Positions 40,933-51,054 of a stretch of DNA of 64,000 bases are shown one piece after another. Made by a program: the position numbers and the translations under genes. Location: contig NZ_JAQFIL010000001.1 of NCBI RefSeq assembly GCF_029504655.1, forward strand, positions 6,143,001 through 6,207,000, written 5' to 3'. Source of the DNA: Catalinimonas alkaloidigena. Its GTDB lineage: Bacteria; Bacteroidota; Bacteroidia; Cytophagales; Cyclobacteriaceae. The first letter of the stretch is position 1. Each line of letters starts with the position of its first letter. Under the pieces are notes generated by a model. It was not told the origin of the DNA, did no database searches, and was given only the letters and a program-made list of their open reading frames with translations.

Positions 40933-42579
40933 TCACTTCTTCCTTATCAGCAATATCCAGTCCTCGGGACCGGGAGCGGTGAGGGTCATTTCTCCTCCCC
41001 GGCTGTCAGAGCCATATACCCAGGCTCCGGAGTCGGGATCAAACCAGCTTGGAGTATAGGTGCCTCTGGGCAAAGTCATACTTACCGAGGGAGCTTCCAG
41101 ACTAGGATGATCTGTACCAGGTTCGGTACCGCTGGGATTAGCCAGATAGATGATGTAAGTGCTATCGTCGTGGGCACATTTCCACCGATAAGGGTCACTG
41201 CCTACCAACGCGTCATCCGGCTCCATGCCTGCCAGCGTCAGGCCGGTCTGCTCAAAAAAGGTATGGATGTGGCGGAAATCATGCCCTCCCTGTGAGAGTA
41301 TGCCTTTCCGGTTAGCGTCAAAGTAGCCGGATACTCCATAATCCCTGCCCTGGTGTGGCTCATAGCTGACCTCCACTGCACGCTCATTGCCAATGTAAGA
41401 CTGACCGTCATAGGGCAGGTAAGTCTTCAGGCCACCGTAGGTAGCATGGCCTCCGGAGAGTAACGAAGCCCACATGAGCCTGCGAAAATAATACCTGCTG
41501 TGCGCCGGATAGCGGTAGAGTTCGTAGCGGTCTTCATCCAGCACGACGGGCTGCTTCCTCTTCTGGCGGTATTCCAGAATCAGTTCTCCTCCTACCTGGT
41601 CAAGGTCTTCCAGCGTAATCAAATCCGACCAGGGCTCATCCACATGATCATAGCCTTTGAAGCGTGATTGATGATTGGTGAGCAGCGTGCCCCAGGCTTC
41701 CCGTTCCGCCATGTCCTTACCCATTTGATTGATGATTTCGTAGTGTACCTGCCTGCCGCTCAGGCTATCACTTCGGCTGATCTCCCGGTCGTTGGTGATG
41801 GTCCACTGCACATTGGGAAAGGCCGACCAACGTGCCTGCGCGTACTCTGCCAGCAGTTGAGCCGCCTCATCTCCTTCACCATACTTTCTGATCAGTTCGG
41901 TATCTTCCGCATAAGGAATTAGCTGTAAATTAATGTGTGGGTGGTGATGAAGCGTGTACAAAATCCTTCGCTCAATTTCTTTCCAGTAATAGAGCGCCAG
42001 GTCTTTCTGATTGTTTGTAAAGAGGTTATTGACTGTCCCTCTGTCCATAGCAAACCAGGTGCGGATTTTGGTCGCTCCCATCTCACTGGCCTGGTCAATA
42101 TACTCCTGCCAATAGGGTTCGGAAGCTACCACAAAACGATAACCGGTATCGCCGATGTGGAGAAACCAATCGCCATTGTCGTAGGCAAACTGATAAGGGT
42201 CATCCGGATGAATACGGAGTTTTCCTCGCAGATTGGAAGGCAGTACTTCAAAAGTTCCTTCCTGCCCATCCAGTCCAGGATTGTTGGAAGCAGATTGCCA
42301 CTGCCATGTTCCGGGCTGATCGCAGTAAGCCCGGGCTTTGAAAGATAATCCACCATCATAAAAGCCATCTACCGGCACTTCGGTACCATCGGGTTTTGTA
42401 AAAGTGACCGTACATTGTATATCGTAATAAGGATTTTCATCCGTAGGACTGGCGCTCAGGATAACTTCATAGACTCCCCGATGCTGGGCAGTAGAAGTAT
42501 TTTCAGACAAGACCTCCTGCGCATAAGTAACGTGATGTAGTATGATAAATATAAAAATGAATGCAAGCGTTTTGAGCAT
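40933..42579 (-). CDS. DUF5060/DUF4038 glycoside hydrolase-like protein
   Basis: This exported protein of about 548 residues has the signal MLKTLAFIFIFIILHHVTYA. DUF5060 (beta-sandwich, about 25-110; HRGVYEVILSASPTDENPYY, GTWQWQSAS) leads into a DUF4038 TIM barrel (about 125-440; FLHIGDTGYRFVVASEPYW, YGEGDEAAQLLAEYAQARWS, TITNDREISRSDSLSGRQVH) and a C-terminal collagen-binding-type domain (YIIYLANPSGTEPG). The family includes GH140-like apiosidases and related enzymes; Glu/Asp catalytic residues cannot be assigned with certainty. I chose the start at 42579 for the signal peptide. It is the last gene of the minus-strand operon from 50764. Confidence 0.88.
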   Translation of the reverse strand: MLKTLAFIFIFIILHHVTYAQEVLSENTSTAQHRGVYEVILSASPTDENPYYDIQCTVTFTKPDGTEVPVDGFYDGGLSFKARAYCDQPGTWQWQSASNNPGLDGQEGTFEVLPSNLRGKLRIHPDDPYQFAYDNGDWFLHIGDTGYRFVVASEPYWQEYIDQASEMGATKIRTWFAMDRGTVNNLFTNNQKDLALYYWKEIERRILYTLHHHPHINLQLIPYAEDTELIRKYGEGDEAAQLLAEYAQARWSAFPNVQWTITNDREISRSDSLSGRQVHYEIINQMGKDMAEREAWGTLLTNHQSRFKGYDHVDEPWSDLITLEDLDQVGGELILEYRQKRKQPVVLDEDRYELYRYPAHSRYYFRRLMWASLLSGGHATYGGLKTYLPYDGQSYIGNERAVEVSYEPHQGRDYGVSGYFDANRKGILSQGGHDFRHIHTFFEQTGLTLAGMEPDDALVGSDPYRWKCAHDDSTYIIYLANPSGTEPGTDHPSLEAPSVSMTLPRGTYTPSWFDPDSGAWVYGSDSRGGEMTLTAPGPEDWILLIRKK

Positions 42580-42652
42580 GATTACTACATTTGTTATTCT
42601 TATGAACCTAGGAGTATAAAGGGTCAATTGGTCAGCGAATTCATTTGTTAGG

Positions 42653-42685
42653 AGCTCTGCCAGATTTCCAAAACCTGGCAGAGCT
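42653..42685. repeat. REP-like palindrome D
   Basis: AGCTCTGCCAGATTT and AACCTGGCAGAGCT form an imperfect hairpin with the same GCCAGATTT core as copies A-C. It lies 14 bp after the stop of the haem-c dehydrogenase gene, inside the operon. Confidence 0.75.
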
Positions 42686-42698
42686 TGCCTAACACCGG

Positions 42699-45440
42699 TT
42701 ACTTCTTCTGCTGAGCAAGAAAGTTAACCAGGGAGGCAAATTCCTCAAAAGAGAGTGAATTGGCCAGGCCGGGAGGCATCATGGAAGTTTCCAGTTCTTC
42801 CCGGGTTTCAATATCTTCTTTGTTGACATTGAAGACCTGTCCGGTGATATTGCGTACTACCATTTTTTCTGCCGACTCTTCCGACACAAAGCCGGTGATG
42901 TTTTTTCCATCTTTTGTCTTGATATATACCGAGGCAAAGCCCTGGGAAATAGAGGCGTTAGGCTTAAGAATAGACTCTGCGATCTGTTCACGGGTCATGA
43001 TAGAGCCGATCTGACCCATAAAAGGGCCTTTCATGGTTTCATTGGTACTGATGCTATGACAGGCCACACAGCCTTGCTTGGTAAAGAGTGTTTTACCCAG
43101 TTCTGGATCTCCTTTCACCTCATCTAAAGCCAGCATGATATCTTCAATAGAACTTTTGCCGATCTGCCCTTTCTCATTGCTGATTTTGGCCAGGTCAACC
43201 TTCACTTCTTCTTCCTTGGCAGCCACCACTTCTTCTCCGCCAAATTCGCTAATGCCCATGCGGTGCTTAGCATTGAGGCCGGCAAAGAATACTTTACCCT
43301 GAGCGTTGACTTTATTTCTTTCCTTCACCAACAGCGCTTTGATCTCAGGGGAAGCTTCCCAGCTTTCAGCCTTGTAATAGGGGCCGTGCGTATCGGGACG
43401 GGTGCTCCACCACCAGGAGCCATCGTAAGGGGCCTCTTTTTGGTAGAGACGAGACAAGGTGGTAAGGATTTCTTTTTTCAGCGCATCTCCGCTATTAGAG
43501 GAGTTACTTGTGGAAACCAATTCATTATTTAGACTAATGTCATCAGCGGCTTCGTAGGCAGCAATCAAGCCTTCTACCGCTTTAGGTTCGTGCATGTAGC
43601 GCAGCGCCCAAAGTGCAAGTGTACTATTTTCTGTTCCTATGGCATCCACACAGGCGTCAACCGCATTCAGTGCTACCAAAGCACGCACTGCAAGGTGGGC
43701 AGGAACAATCGCGGCATTAGGGGAGGCATGCGGACCTTCTGTGCCCTTAGCGGGGGCTACGAAAGAATCAGGAACGGGAATCTCCAGGAGTGCCCGGGCA
43801 GCTTCTTTATGTCCTAAGCGGCCAAGCCCGACAATAGCAGCAGCCTGTATACGCACAGAAGTATCTTTCAGACTTTGTACAAAAGGCTCCAGCGGCACAT
43901 TTTCTACATAAGGTTTACGATCAGCGAGGGCACGCAGGGCAAACTCTTTTACATCCCTGTCAGAAACGAGATTTACCAGATTATCCACACCCTCTTCTCC
44001 GGCGACCTGTGCATAGGTAAAGATTCCTGCCACCCGGGCGTAAAGAGGGATACTTTGGTTTGCCGCAACGTTCCAGGCCGCTTCAGCGGCATCTTCTTTC
44101 GGACGTGTCAACAGTTCCTGCTGGGCATGCAGACGAGCCACCGCGCTTTCTGAGTTCAGGAGCGAAGCCAGTTGTTTCTCTGAAGCTTCTTTGATGTCAG
44201 GGAAAGGGGTATACTCCCAGTCTTTGGGAACGGTGCGCACAATAAAGCCTTTGCTGGAATCTCCTTTGTAACCCGCGCCATCCCAGGCAGATAGAAAAAG
44301 CCGGCCGGAACCATCAATGTCCAGGTCGGTAATCTGCGGCAGGCTGATAAACTCCTCCTGCTCCTGGGTAAAACTGGCACCATCCTCGGTGACACGATGA
44401 ATGTACAACTGATTTCTCCCCCAGTCGGCCATCATCGGCACCTGATTGTACTTTTGAGGCCAGTGCGGATCGTCCATAAACAATGAACCTGTCCCTGAGC
44501 CACCTCCCACATCTACCAGGGCAGGGATGATCTCCTCGGTAAAATGTTTGAATAATACCGGATAGCCGTATTCACCGGATTGGATCTGATGCGAAAAACG
44601 AATGTTCCAGCCCCCGCCATCATTGGTATTACCGCGGGCAAAGATATTCATATAAGGGTCAATGGCCACATCGTAAATGTTACGCATACCGTGGGTGTAG
44701 ACTTCCATCTCTTTACCATCAGGACGTACCCTGACTATGCCACCACCCAGCATGGTCATTTTCTTTCCTGAGCGATCCATGGCCTCGTGAAAGCCAAAAT
44801 CACCTACGGCTATGTAAATCCAGCCATCAATGCCCATACGGATGCCATTGGTAGCATGGTCAGTACCACGGTCTTGCAGGAACTTGGGAGAGCTTATGTT
44901 TTGGATAAGTGGCTCAGAAGGACCATCGGCCACACCATCATGATCAGTATCCTTGAAAACGACCAGGTCCATGCCGCTGGCTTTGCCGGTTTCTTTAGAG
45001 AAGGTGGTATGTAGCACAAAAACCTGATCACCTATGGGAATAATTCCACGAGGATTATCCACTTTGGCAAATTCGGTATGGCTATCAGCAACCCCGTCAT
45101 GATTGCAGTCTACCAGTTTGATGATAGCTCCTTTATCGGGATCTTTCCCCAGCGACCCCATCATATCCACACCCGCAAAAACTTCTCCCGTAGGGGCTAC
45201 TGCCAGGCAGGCGGGACTTGGCGTAATATCAGGACCGGCAAAATAAGTCAGTTCCAGCTCCTCCGGCCATTTCAATGACTGGGTAAGAGAGTCTGTGATC
45301 CTCATCGCTTCAGTAGTATCCACGCCCTCACAGGGAGGTACTTGCTCCCCACAGCCTATCAGAAGTAAGAAGCAGAACAAACTTAAGCTGCTTCTGAGAA
45401 GCATGAAAGGCTTGGTAGTATTCGTTAATTTGGCACTCAT
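42699..45440 (-). CDS. PVC-type haem-c dehydrogenase lipoprotein with HEAT repeats
   Basis: This 913-residue lipoprotein (lipobox LLIGC) has three parts. A six-bladed sugar-dehydrogenase-like propeller (about 50-400) contains ATNGIRMGIDGWIYIAVGDF and EMEVYTHGMRNIYDVAIDPY. HEAT-like repeats (about 430-640) include RIQAAAIVGLGRLGHKEAAR. A C-terminal cytochrome c domain has a haem site CVACH at about residue 790 and the axial Met in TSMMPPG. Family knowledge: these proteins are thought to oxidise sugars or sugar alcohols in the periplasm and pass electrons to the haem. It follows the epimerase in the operon. Confidence 0.92.
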   Translation of the reverse strand: MSAKLTNTTKPFMLLRSSLSLFCFLLLIGCGEQVPPCEGVDTTEAMRITDSLTQSLKWPEELELTYFAGPDITPSPACLAVAPTGEVFAGVDMMGSLGKDPDKGAIIKLVDCNHDGVADSHTEFAKVDNPRGIIPIGDQVFVLHTTFSKETGKASGMDLVVFKDTDHDGVADGPSEPLIQNISSPKFLQDRGTDHATNGIRMGIDGWIYIAVGDFGFHEAMDRSGKKMTMLGGGIVRVRPDGKEMEVYTHGMRNIYDVAIDPYMNIFARGNTNDGGGWNIRFSHQIQSGEYGYPVLFKHFTEEIIPALVDVGGGSGTGSLFMDDPHWPQKYNQVPMMADWGRNQLYIHRVTEDGASFTQEQEEFISLPQITDLDIDGSGRLFLSAWDGAGYKGDSSKGFIVRTVPKDWEYTPFPDIKEASEKQLASLLNSESAVARLHAQQELLTRPKEDAAEAAWNVAANQSIPLYARVAGIFTYAQVAGEEGVDNLVNLVSDRDVKEFALRALADRKPYVENVPLEPFVQSLKDTSVRIQAAAIVGLGRLGHKEAARALLEIPVPDSFVAPAKGTEGPHASPNAAIVPAHLAVRALVALNAVDACVDAIGTENSTLALWALRYMHEPKAVEGLIAAYEAADDISLNNELVSTSNSSNSGDALKKEILTTLSRLYQKEAPYDGSWWWSTRPDTHGPYYKAESWEASPEIKALLVKERNKVNAQGKVFFAGLNAKHRMGISEFGGEEVVAAKEEEVKVDLAKISNEKGQIGKSSIEDIMLALDEVKGDPELGKTLFTKQGCVACHSISTNETMKGPFMGQIGSIMTREQIAESILKPNASISQGFASVYIKTKDGKNITGFVSEESAEKMVVRNITGQVFNVNKEDIETREELETSMMPPGLANSLSFEEFASLVNFLAQQKK

Positions 45441-45537
45441 TATTAGTTGTTATCTGATTATTTTCGTCACTCGCATTATCCTAGAGCAATTTCTAAAAAC
45501 AAGCTGTAGAAGTTTGATAGGGGGCTATAAATATAAT

Positions 45538-45569
45538 GGCAGAGTATCTTTACAGCAAGACACTCTGCC
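45538..45569. repeat. Intergenic inverted repeat
   Basis: GGCAGAGTATCTT and AAGACACTCTGCC pair at 12 of 13 positions between two operon genes. The CTCTGCC half-site is shared with palindrome D, so it may be a diverged member of that family or an intra-operon RNA hairpin. Confidence 0.45.
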
Positions 45570-45612
45570 AAAGTTTATTAAACATTAATTTTCCTGGTGC
45601 TTTGAAAAAACA

Positions 45613-46464
45613 CTAAAGTCCGTGCTTTTCCTTCATTTTATGGATAAAGGCATAGCCTTTTTCGGCTATATCCCAGGGTTGGGAGAATTCGCGCCACACC
45701 CCTATGCCATTGGCAAAGTCGGGATCATTGCGAGAAAATGCTTCAATGGTTAGCCAACCGTCATATTTAATTTCCGCCAATGCTGAGAAAGCATCATCCC
45801 AGGGCACATGCCCATCACCGGGCGTACCTCGGTCGTTTTCGCTGATATGCACATGGGCCAGCATAGGGGCTATGGTACGGATAGCATCAGAAAGCTTTTT
45901 CTCCTCAATATTGGCATGATGCGTATCAAACATGGCTTTGATATTAGGATGATCTACCGCCTTAAGCAATCTTGTCATCTGCTGCATGGTATTGCACAAA
46001 TAGCATTCAAAACGGTTAACCGCCTCCAGGGCGAAGGTAATATCCGCCTGGGCGGCATAATCGCCAGCGGCATGCAAAACTTCCGCTGCCCAGCCATATT
46101 CTTCATCCTGTGGGGCGTGCTGCTTAAAATGCGCATGCGCTGAATGGAGAGGACCACAAAGCGTTTTGGCATGCATATCATGCCCGCGGTCAATGACCCA
46201 CTTGAGGCGGTCCAATGCTTTTTCTCTTACGGCGACTGAGGAATCTATGGGGTTCATGTCCGGGCTAAGGACGGAGACCACGGTAGTTTCCATGCCCAGA
46301 CTTTTTACGTAATCACCTATCCGTTTATAGGCAGCCTCATCGGGTGAGCCTATAAAAAACTCTACACCATCATAGCCTATTTCTTTTAACCTGTCAATGA
46401 TTGGCATCATTTCGTCGGACATCACAGCCGACCAGACCAGTACGTCAAATCCTACTTTAGTCAT
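45613..46464 (-). CDS. Sugar phosphate isomerase/epimerase (D-tagatose 3-epimerase-like)
   Basis: This 283-residue cytosolic TIM barrel has the expected metal ligands: Glu in FALEAVNRFECYLCN, Asp and His in AMFDTHHANIEEK, His in LAHVHISENDRGTPG and Glu in GWLTIEAFSR. The C-terminal GDGHVPWDDAFSALAEI is typical of the D-psicose/D-tagatose 3-epimerase group. It likely interconverts a keto-sugar released by the operon's oxidative enzymes. It is flanked by ThuA upstream (30 bp) and the haem-c dehydrogenase downstream. Confidence 0.92.
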   Translation of the reverse strand: MTKVGFDVLVWSAVMSDEMMPIIDRLKEIGYDGVEFFIGSPDEAAYKRIGDYVKSLGMETTVVSVLSPDMNPIDSSVAVREKALDRLKWVIDRGHDMHAKTLCGPLHSAHAHFKQHAPQDEEYGWAAEVLHAAGDYAAQADITFALEAVNRFECYLCNTMQQMTRLLKAVDHPNIKAMFDTHHANIEEKKLSDAIRTIAPMLAHVHISENDRGTPGDGHVPWDDAFSALAEIKYDGWLTIEAFSRNDPDFANGIGVWREFSQPWDIAEKGYAFIHKMKEKHGL

Positions 46465-46494
46465 GGATTGTTGTGTTTTTAGATTTCCAGATTA

Positions 46495-47544
46495 TTATTT
46501 TAAAACAAAATCAGAGGGTTTCAAACCTTTCTGATGATCGCCAAAGCCAAACATGGTAGGTTCATACTCTCCTACATACTCTACATTAGCTTCTTCAGGT
46601 ATCTGGTCTTCCATCTCCATGGTCCAGAAGCAGGCATTGACCATCATTCTACGTAAATCCTCGCTCTGCAAATCTATTGAAGCCCCCATTGTGGTGGTGA
46701 AAACACGGGCAGTTTTGCCGCTTTCGCTTTGGTAACTTTTTGTCCATGCCACTGGCATTACTGATTTTTCGTAGCTCAGGGGAGCATCGGCACTCATGCC
46801 TTTCGTAGTCTGGCCCCACAGCAATACCTCAGCATCTTCTGTCAGGTCACGGATAGTGTATACATCGGTAGGCCCCCAGATATCTTGTACACTCTTTAGT
46901 ATAGGATGAGCAGCATGCAGCCCGTTGATCAATCCACGAGTACCTTCCTTGCCATGCTTACCATGATGGGCCACCCAGGTCTCACCCAGTACCTGTCTGC
47001 CGTAGCCTTCTCTCCAGCCTTCTACCTTACTGTCAGAACTGTATCTGGCATAAGGGCTCTGCTCATCGCTATCATACTTAAAGGCATGGGTAGAGGTGCG
47101 CATCGCGACTACTGGCTTACCGGCTTTGGTATAAGCGTCTATGTACTTCATTTGCTCGGCAGGCAGATGTCTCCAACGGGTGAAAAGCACCATCAGATCG
47201 GCAGTTTCCAGATGCTCAAGACCGGGAATATTGGTGTTATATTCCGGATCAATCTCACCGTTTTCAGGGTCAATGGCAAAGAGCACGGTAGTCTTAAAGC
47301 CATGATGTTTAGCCAGAATTTTAGCCAACATTGGCAGTGCTTCTTCAGAGCGGTACTCTTCATCGCCACTTACCAATACAATGTATTTCCCATTGCCAGG
47401 GCCATTTTCAGGTTCGTAAGTAACCCATTTTTCCCCTTCCTGGGCATGCACGATTTGTGTACTTAAAATCAAACTTAAGGAGCCAAAACAAAAAGCTTTC
47501 AGCAGGGGGTAGATAAGTTTTTTTACTTGGTTAATGGTTTTCAT
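46495..47544 (-). CDS. ThuA-domain protein
   Basis: This 349-residue exported protein (signal to about residue 34, then AQEGEKW) has a trehalose-utilisation ThuA-like, glutamine-amidotransferase-like fold: KYIVLVSGDEEYRSEEALPM, VLFTRWRHLPAEQMKYIDAY, KPVVAMRTSTHAFKY and the C-terminal FTTTMGASIDLQSEDLRRMM. ThuA is linked to 3-keto-disaccharide formation, consistent with the oxidative sugar context here. The GATase nucleophile Cys is absent, as in other ThuA proteins. It is the second gene of the operon. Confidence 0.92.
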   Translation of the reverse strand: MKTINQVKKLIYPLLKAFCFGSLSLILSTQIVHAQEGEKWVTYEPENGPGNGKYIVLVSGDEEYRSEEALPMLAKILAKHHGFKTTVLFAIDPENGEIDPEYNTNIPGLEHLETADLMVLFTRWRHLPAEQMKYIDAYTKAGKPVVAMRTSTHAFKYDSDEQSPYARYSSDSKVEGWREGYGRQVLGETWVAHHGKHGKEGTRGLINGLHAAHPILKSVQDIWGPTDVYTIRDLTEDAEVLLWGQTTKGMSADAPLSYEKSVMPVAWTKSYQSESGKTARVFTTTMGASIDLQSEDLRRMMVNACFWTMEMEDQIPEEANVEYVGEYEPTMFGFGDHQKGLKPSDFVLK

Positions 47545-47581
47545 TATTTGGTTGTCTAAATAATATGTAGTGTTAATTTAT

Positions 47582-50500
47582 TTATTCTTCAATCGGGTGC
47601 TGCCTGAGTAATTCTTCAGGAGAATAAAAGCCTGTTTTATCTTCAATGGAAGCTCTCACTTCTTTCACTTTTTCCGGAGCAATGGGAGAGGCTTCATTTC
47701 CAAAAGAATTGCGCACATAGGTAAGTACAGCAGCCACTTCTTCATCTTTCAGCATACCGCCAAAAGGTGTCATCGGCACCTGTCCGGGATATTCTTTGTC
47801 CAAGACTTCAATAGGTCCTTGTAGTCCTTTCAGCACCAGTTTGATCAGGCGCTCCTCATTACCTATTACCCACTGCGTTTGGGCAAGGGGAGGAAAGCCA
47901 GAAGGATCCAGTCCTTTTCCATCTGCCTGATGACAGGTACTGCAAAAACCTTCGCGATTGTAGATTTCCTGTCCTGCAATGAAAAGATCACGATCAGCAC
48001 CTGTGAGCTTTGTTGCCACTTTCTCCTCCGTTTTCTCCTGCACAGATTTCCCGTTAAGATGGGCTACTGCTGTTTCATAAGCTTCGGTCATCCAGTCGTC
48101 AATAGGATACTTACCTGCTTCTTCCACAATAGGCAGGCCCATTTCTTTGGGCAACCAGGAGGCGGCAACAATGGCTTCCAGGCGCACGCGACCATGGTTA
48201 TCCTGGGCTGCCTGCATCAGCAGTTCAGACTGATCGGCTATCTGATGTCCATTATAGCGCAAAGCCCTCACAGCAGCTGAGCGTACGTGAAAGTCTTCTG
48301 ATTTAAGTAGCTGACGAAGTAGTGATTCATCTACCTGATTAAGCCCCCAGCTCACCCATAGAGCTTCCAGCAAATGATGTTCATAAAGGGGATCTTCCTG
48401 ATCCAGATTGTCTATCCAGCTATACAACTGATTCTTCACCTCAGCGGCATCATGTCCTCTCAACTCACGACGGGAGCGATAGCGGGTGCGAAATTCGGGT
48501 AGTTTCAGATTGTCCAGCAGTTCGCTAATACTGGCTCCTGCTACTTTGGCAGGTTCTACCAGCGGACGAGAAGGATAAGTAATGCGATAAATACGTCCAT
48601 GAACATGGTCGCGCAGCGGGTCACGGGCGTTGTGCTGCATATGGCCGATCAGCACATTGTGCCAGTCTACCAGATAGAGAGAGCCATCGGGCGCAAACTC
48701 CATATCTACCGGACGGAAGTTTTTATCATCACTCCACACCAGATCCTGACGATGCTCACTGTGGTAGCCGGTACCATCATCTACCAACATATGCTGCTTG
48801 GTACCCAAAAAGCCAATGGTATTATTAATGAGTAAATCGCCTTGTACATCATCAGGAAAGTGGCGGCTGGAAACGAATTCCATACCTGAGGTGGGACGCA
48901 CCCTATGTGCATCTTCAATCAGGTTTCTGGACTTGGGGGTAGCTACGCCGTAGCGAGGTTTTACTTCGCCGGGCATCATCCAGTGGACATCCGGCCCGGA
49001 AGTATCGGCGAAGAAATCCTGCCCCCACGCATCAAAGGCAATACCCCAGGGGTTAGGAATCGGAAGCTGAGCTACTCGTTCCAGGCGGCGGCGATTCGGG
49101 TTATAGCGGTAAAATCCGCCATTGGTAGCCCTTACCGGCCCATAAGAAGTCTCTACATTGGTATGCAGGAAAACGCCCTCTCCCATATAGATAGCCCCCG
49201 AAGGATCGGCCGTATAAGCACTATGTGCATGGTGGGTGTCGTGATCGTCAAATCCGCTGAGAAGAATCTGTTGTTGGTCTGCCTGATCATCACCGTCGGT
49301 ATCGGTATACAGCATCAGGTTAGTGCCCTGAGAGATATAAACACCTTCCGGGGCAATCTCAAAACCTACAGGAAGATGTAGGCTGTCAGCAAAAGTGGTC
49401 TGCTTATCGGCTTTGCCATCTCCATCCGTATCTTCCAGAATGATAATTTTGTCGTTTGGTTTTGCATCTCCCGGCTTATAATGAGGATAGCTAGGCATGG
49501 TGGCTATCCAGAGCCTTCCTTTATTATCAAAGGATAGCTGTACCGGGTTGGCGAGGTCCGTAAATTCTTCTTCAGAAGCAAAGAGCTCTATCTTATAGCC
49601 GGGAGCTACGTGCAATTTGTCCAGGGCATCCTGTCCGTAAAGGTATTCAGTCATACCGTTTTTACTGCTAGGCTCATAGTTGGTCTGTACAGGAGGCAGC
49701 TTTCTGGTTTTTTCGTCAGCCGCTTTTATATCCATCTTTTCTCCACCCACGGCCTTCCAGATCGCCTCATCCCGGATAGCGGTCATCTCACGGATTTTCT
49801 CAATTTCAAAGGGGTAATTATCCGGACCAAAAGGATCATAGCGACGGCCATACGCATGTACCCCATTGGGTATTTTATAATCATTGTGCCACATCCAGTT
49901 TTTCTCCATTACAGCATCATGCACCAGCGAACGATGCGCCTCCACCGCTTCCTTTACGTCCCTCTTACCAAATACTTTATCGGCCAGTAAGGTAGCAAAG
50001 CGGGCATACCCCTCATCCGTGAGTTGGGAGCCATCAATGGTAAGGGCATCGTCAGCTTCAAACCAGACTTTGGTAGGCCTGAACACATCTATGAAAGGCA
50101 CATCATTTTGCGCAGCGACCTCTCTCATTGCTGCTGAATACAAGCCCAGATTGGCATTTACCTGCTCACCATCCGGAAGGTCGTAGCGATCAGAAAGGTC
50201 TTCAAAGGCAATGGGAGACACGATAGCCAGCCGGGGAGGAACAGTATCTCCATTGTAGCGCTGGCTCAGCGTATGCTTGATAAAAGCATCAAGTTCTGCC
50301 TTATAGTTTTCCAGCCCTGCCTCTCCCTGATAAGATTCGTTGAAGCCAAAAAAAGCCAGGATCACATCAGCTTCCAGGTGAGTAAGCCATTCATCGGGTG
50401 CAGGAAAATGCCCTTCGCTTCCCGAATCAGTAGCCAGTTCGGATTGGAATTCCTCCGCACCCGGAAATGCCCAGGGAGAATTACGGCTGGAATGTGGTCT

Positions 50501-50764
50501 GAAGCCGGGTGTATTTCCGGGATCACTCATATTACGGATAAACAGCAGGCTATCTGGATAACGAAGCTGCATTTCTGTCTCAAAATGGCCAAAGTTCATC
50601 ATTCTGGACCCCAGGTTGTTACCAATCAAGACAATGTGATCGTCTTTGTAAATCTCCAGCGCACCTGGCTCAGAGCTCGAACATTGGAATAAACAAAAGC
50701 CAACTGCTATTATGCTAAAGGCCCGCGCTAATATTTTGCTAATCTTTCTTAAGGTTGTTATCAT
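47582..50764 (-). CDS. PVC-type haem-c dehydrogenase fused to an SGNH hydrolase
   Basis: This 1060-residue lipoprotein has a signal ending VGFCLFQC. Residues about 35-260 form an SGNH/GDSL-like domain (DDHIVLIGNNLGSRMMNFGH, then ILAFFGFNESYQG and SQLTDEGYARFATLLADKVF). Here the first block shows GNNLG where GDSxT is usual, so the Ser nucleophile may be missing. A propeller dehydrogenase region (about 390-700; VAPGYKIELFASEEEFTDLA, PTSGMEFVSSRHF), HEAT-like repeats, and a terminal cytochrome c with CSTCH at about residue 935 follow. It is the first gene of the five-gene operon. Confidence 0.9.
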   Translation of the reverse strand: MITTLRKISKILARAFSIIAVGFCLFQCSSSEPGALEIYKDDHIVLIGNNLGSRMMNFGHFETEMQLRYPDSLLFIRNMSDPGNTPGFRPHSSRNSPWAFPGAEEFQSELATDSGSEGHFPAPDEWLTHLEADVILAFFGFNESYQGEAGLENYKAELDAFIKHTLSQRYNGDTVPPRLAIVSPIAFEDLSDRYDLPDGEQVNANLGLYSAAMREVAAQNDVPFIDVFRPTKVWFEADDALTIDGSQLTDEGYARFATLLADKVFGKRDVKEAVEAHRSLVHDAVMEKNWMWHNDYKIPNGVHAYGRRYDPFGPDNYPFEIEKIREMTAIRDEAIWKAVGGEKMDIKAADEKTRKLPPVQTNYEPSSKNGMTEYLYGQDALDKLHVAPGYKIELFASEEEFTDLANPVQLSFDNKGRLWIATMPSYPHYKPGDAKPNDKIIILEDTDGDGKADKQTTFADSLHLPVGFEIAPEGVYISQGTNLMLYTDTDGDDQADQQQILLSGFDDHDTHHAHSAYTADPSGAIYMGEGVFLHTNVETSYGPVRATNGGFYRYNPNRRRLERVAQLPIPNPWGIAFDAWGQDFFADTSGPDVHWMMPGEVKPRYGVATPKSRNLIEDAHRVRPTSGMEFVSSRHFPDDVQGDLLINNTIGFLGTKQHMLVDDGTGYHSEHRQDLVWSDDKNFRPVDMEFAPDGSLYLVDWHNVLIGHMQHNARDPLRDHVHGRIYRITYPSRPLVEPAKVAGASISELLDNLKLPEFRTRYRSRRELRGHDAAEVKNQLYSWIDNLDQEDPLYEHHLLEALWVSWGLNQVDESLLRQLLKSEDFHVRSAAVRALRYNGHQIADQSELLMQAAQDNHGRVRLEAIVAASWLPKEMGLPIVEEAGKYPIDDWMTEAYETAVAHLNGKSVQEKTEEKVATKLTGADRDLFIAGQEIYNREGFCSTCHQADGKGLDPSGFPPLAQTQWVIGNEERLIKLVLKGLQGPIEVLDKEYPGQVPMTPFGGMLKDEEVAAVLTYVRNSFGNEASPIAPEKVKEVRASIEDKTGFYSPEELLRQHPIEE

Positions 50765-51054
50765 CTAATCATCTTTAGAGCATAAAATGTAGGCGATTTT
50801 TCAAAAAAAACTACCCTGAACTATCCTGCCTTTTTGTAAAAACTATACTAAGGCAAAATAAGTATCAAAGATTACAATTAATTGCCAATAATGGAGCTAC
50901 AAAAAGAACCCTCCCAAAATATAGACATAAATAGATAAAAAAAAACTTCATGTGTGGCCACAGAAACCTGACATTTCGTGTAGATCGCCTATGCTATTTG
51001 CCCTAATTTTTCTAAATACACTTATATTAGATTCAATCATGAACTGCTATCGGA

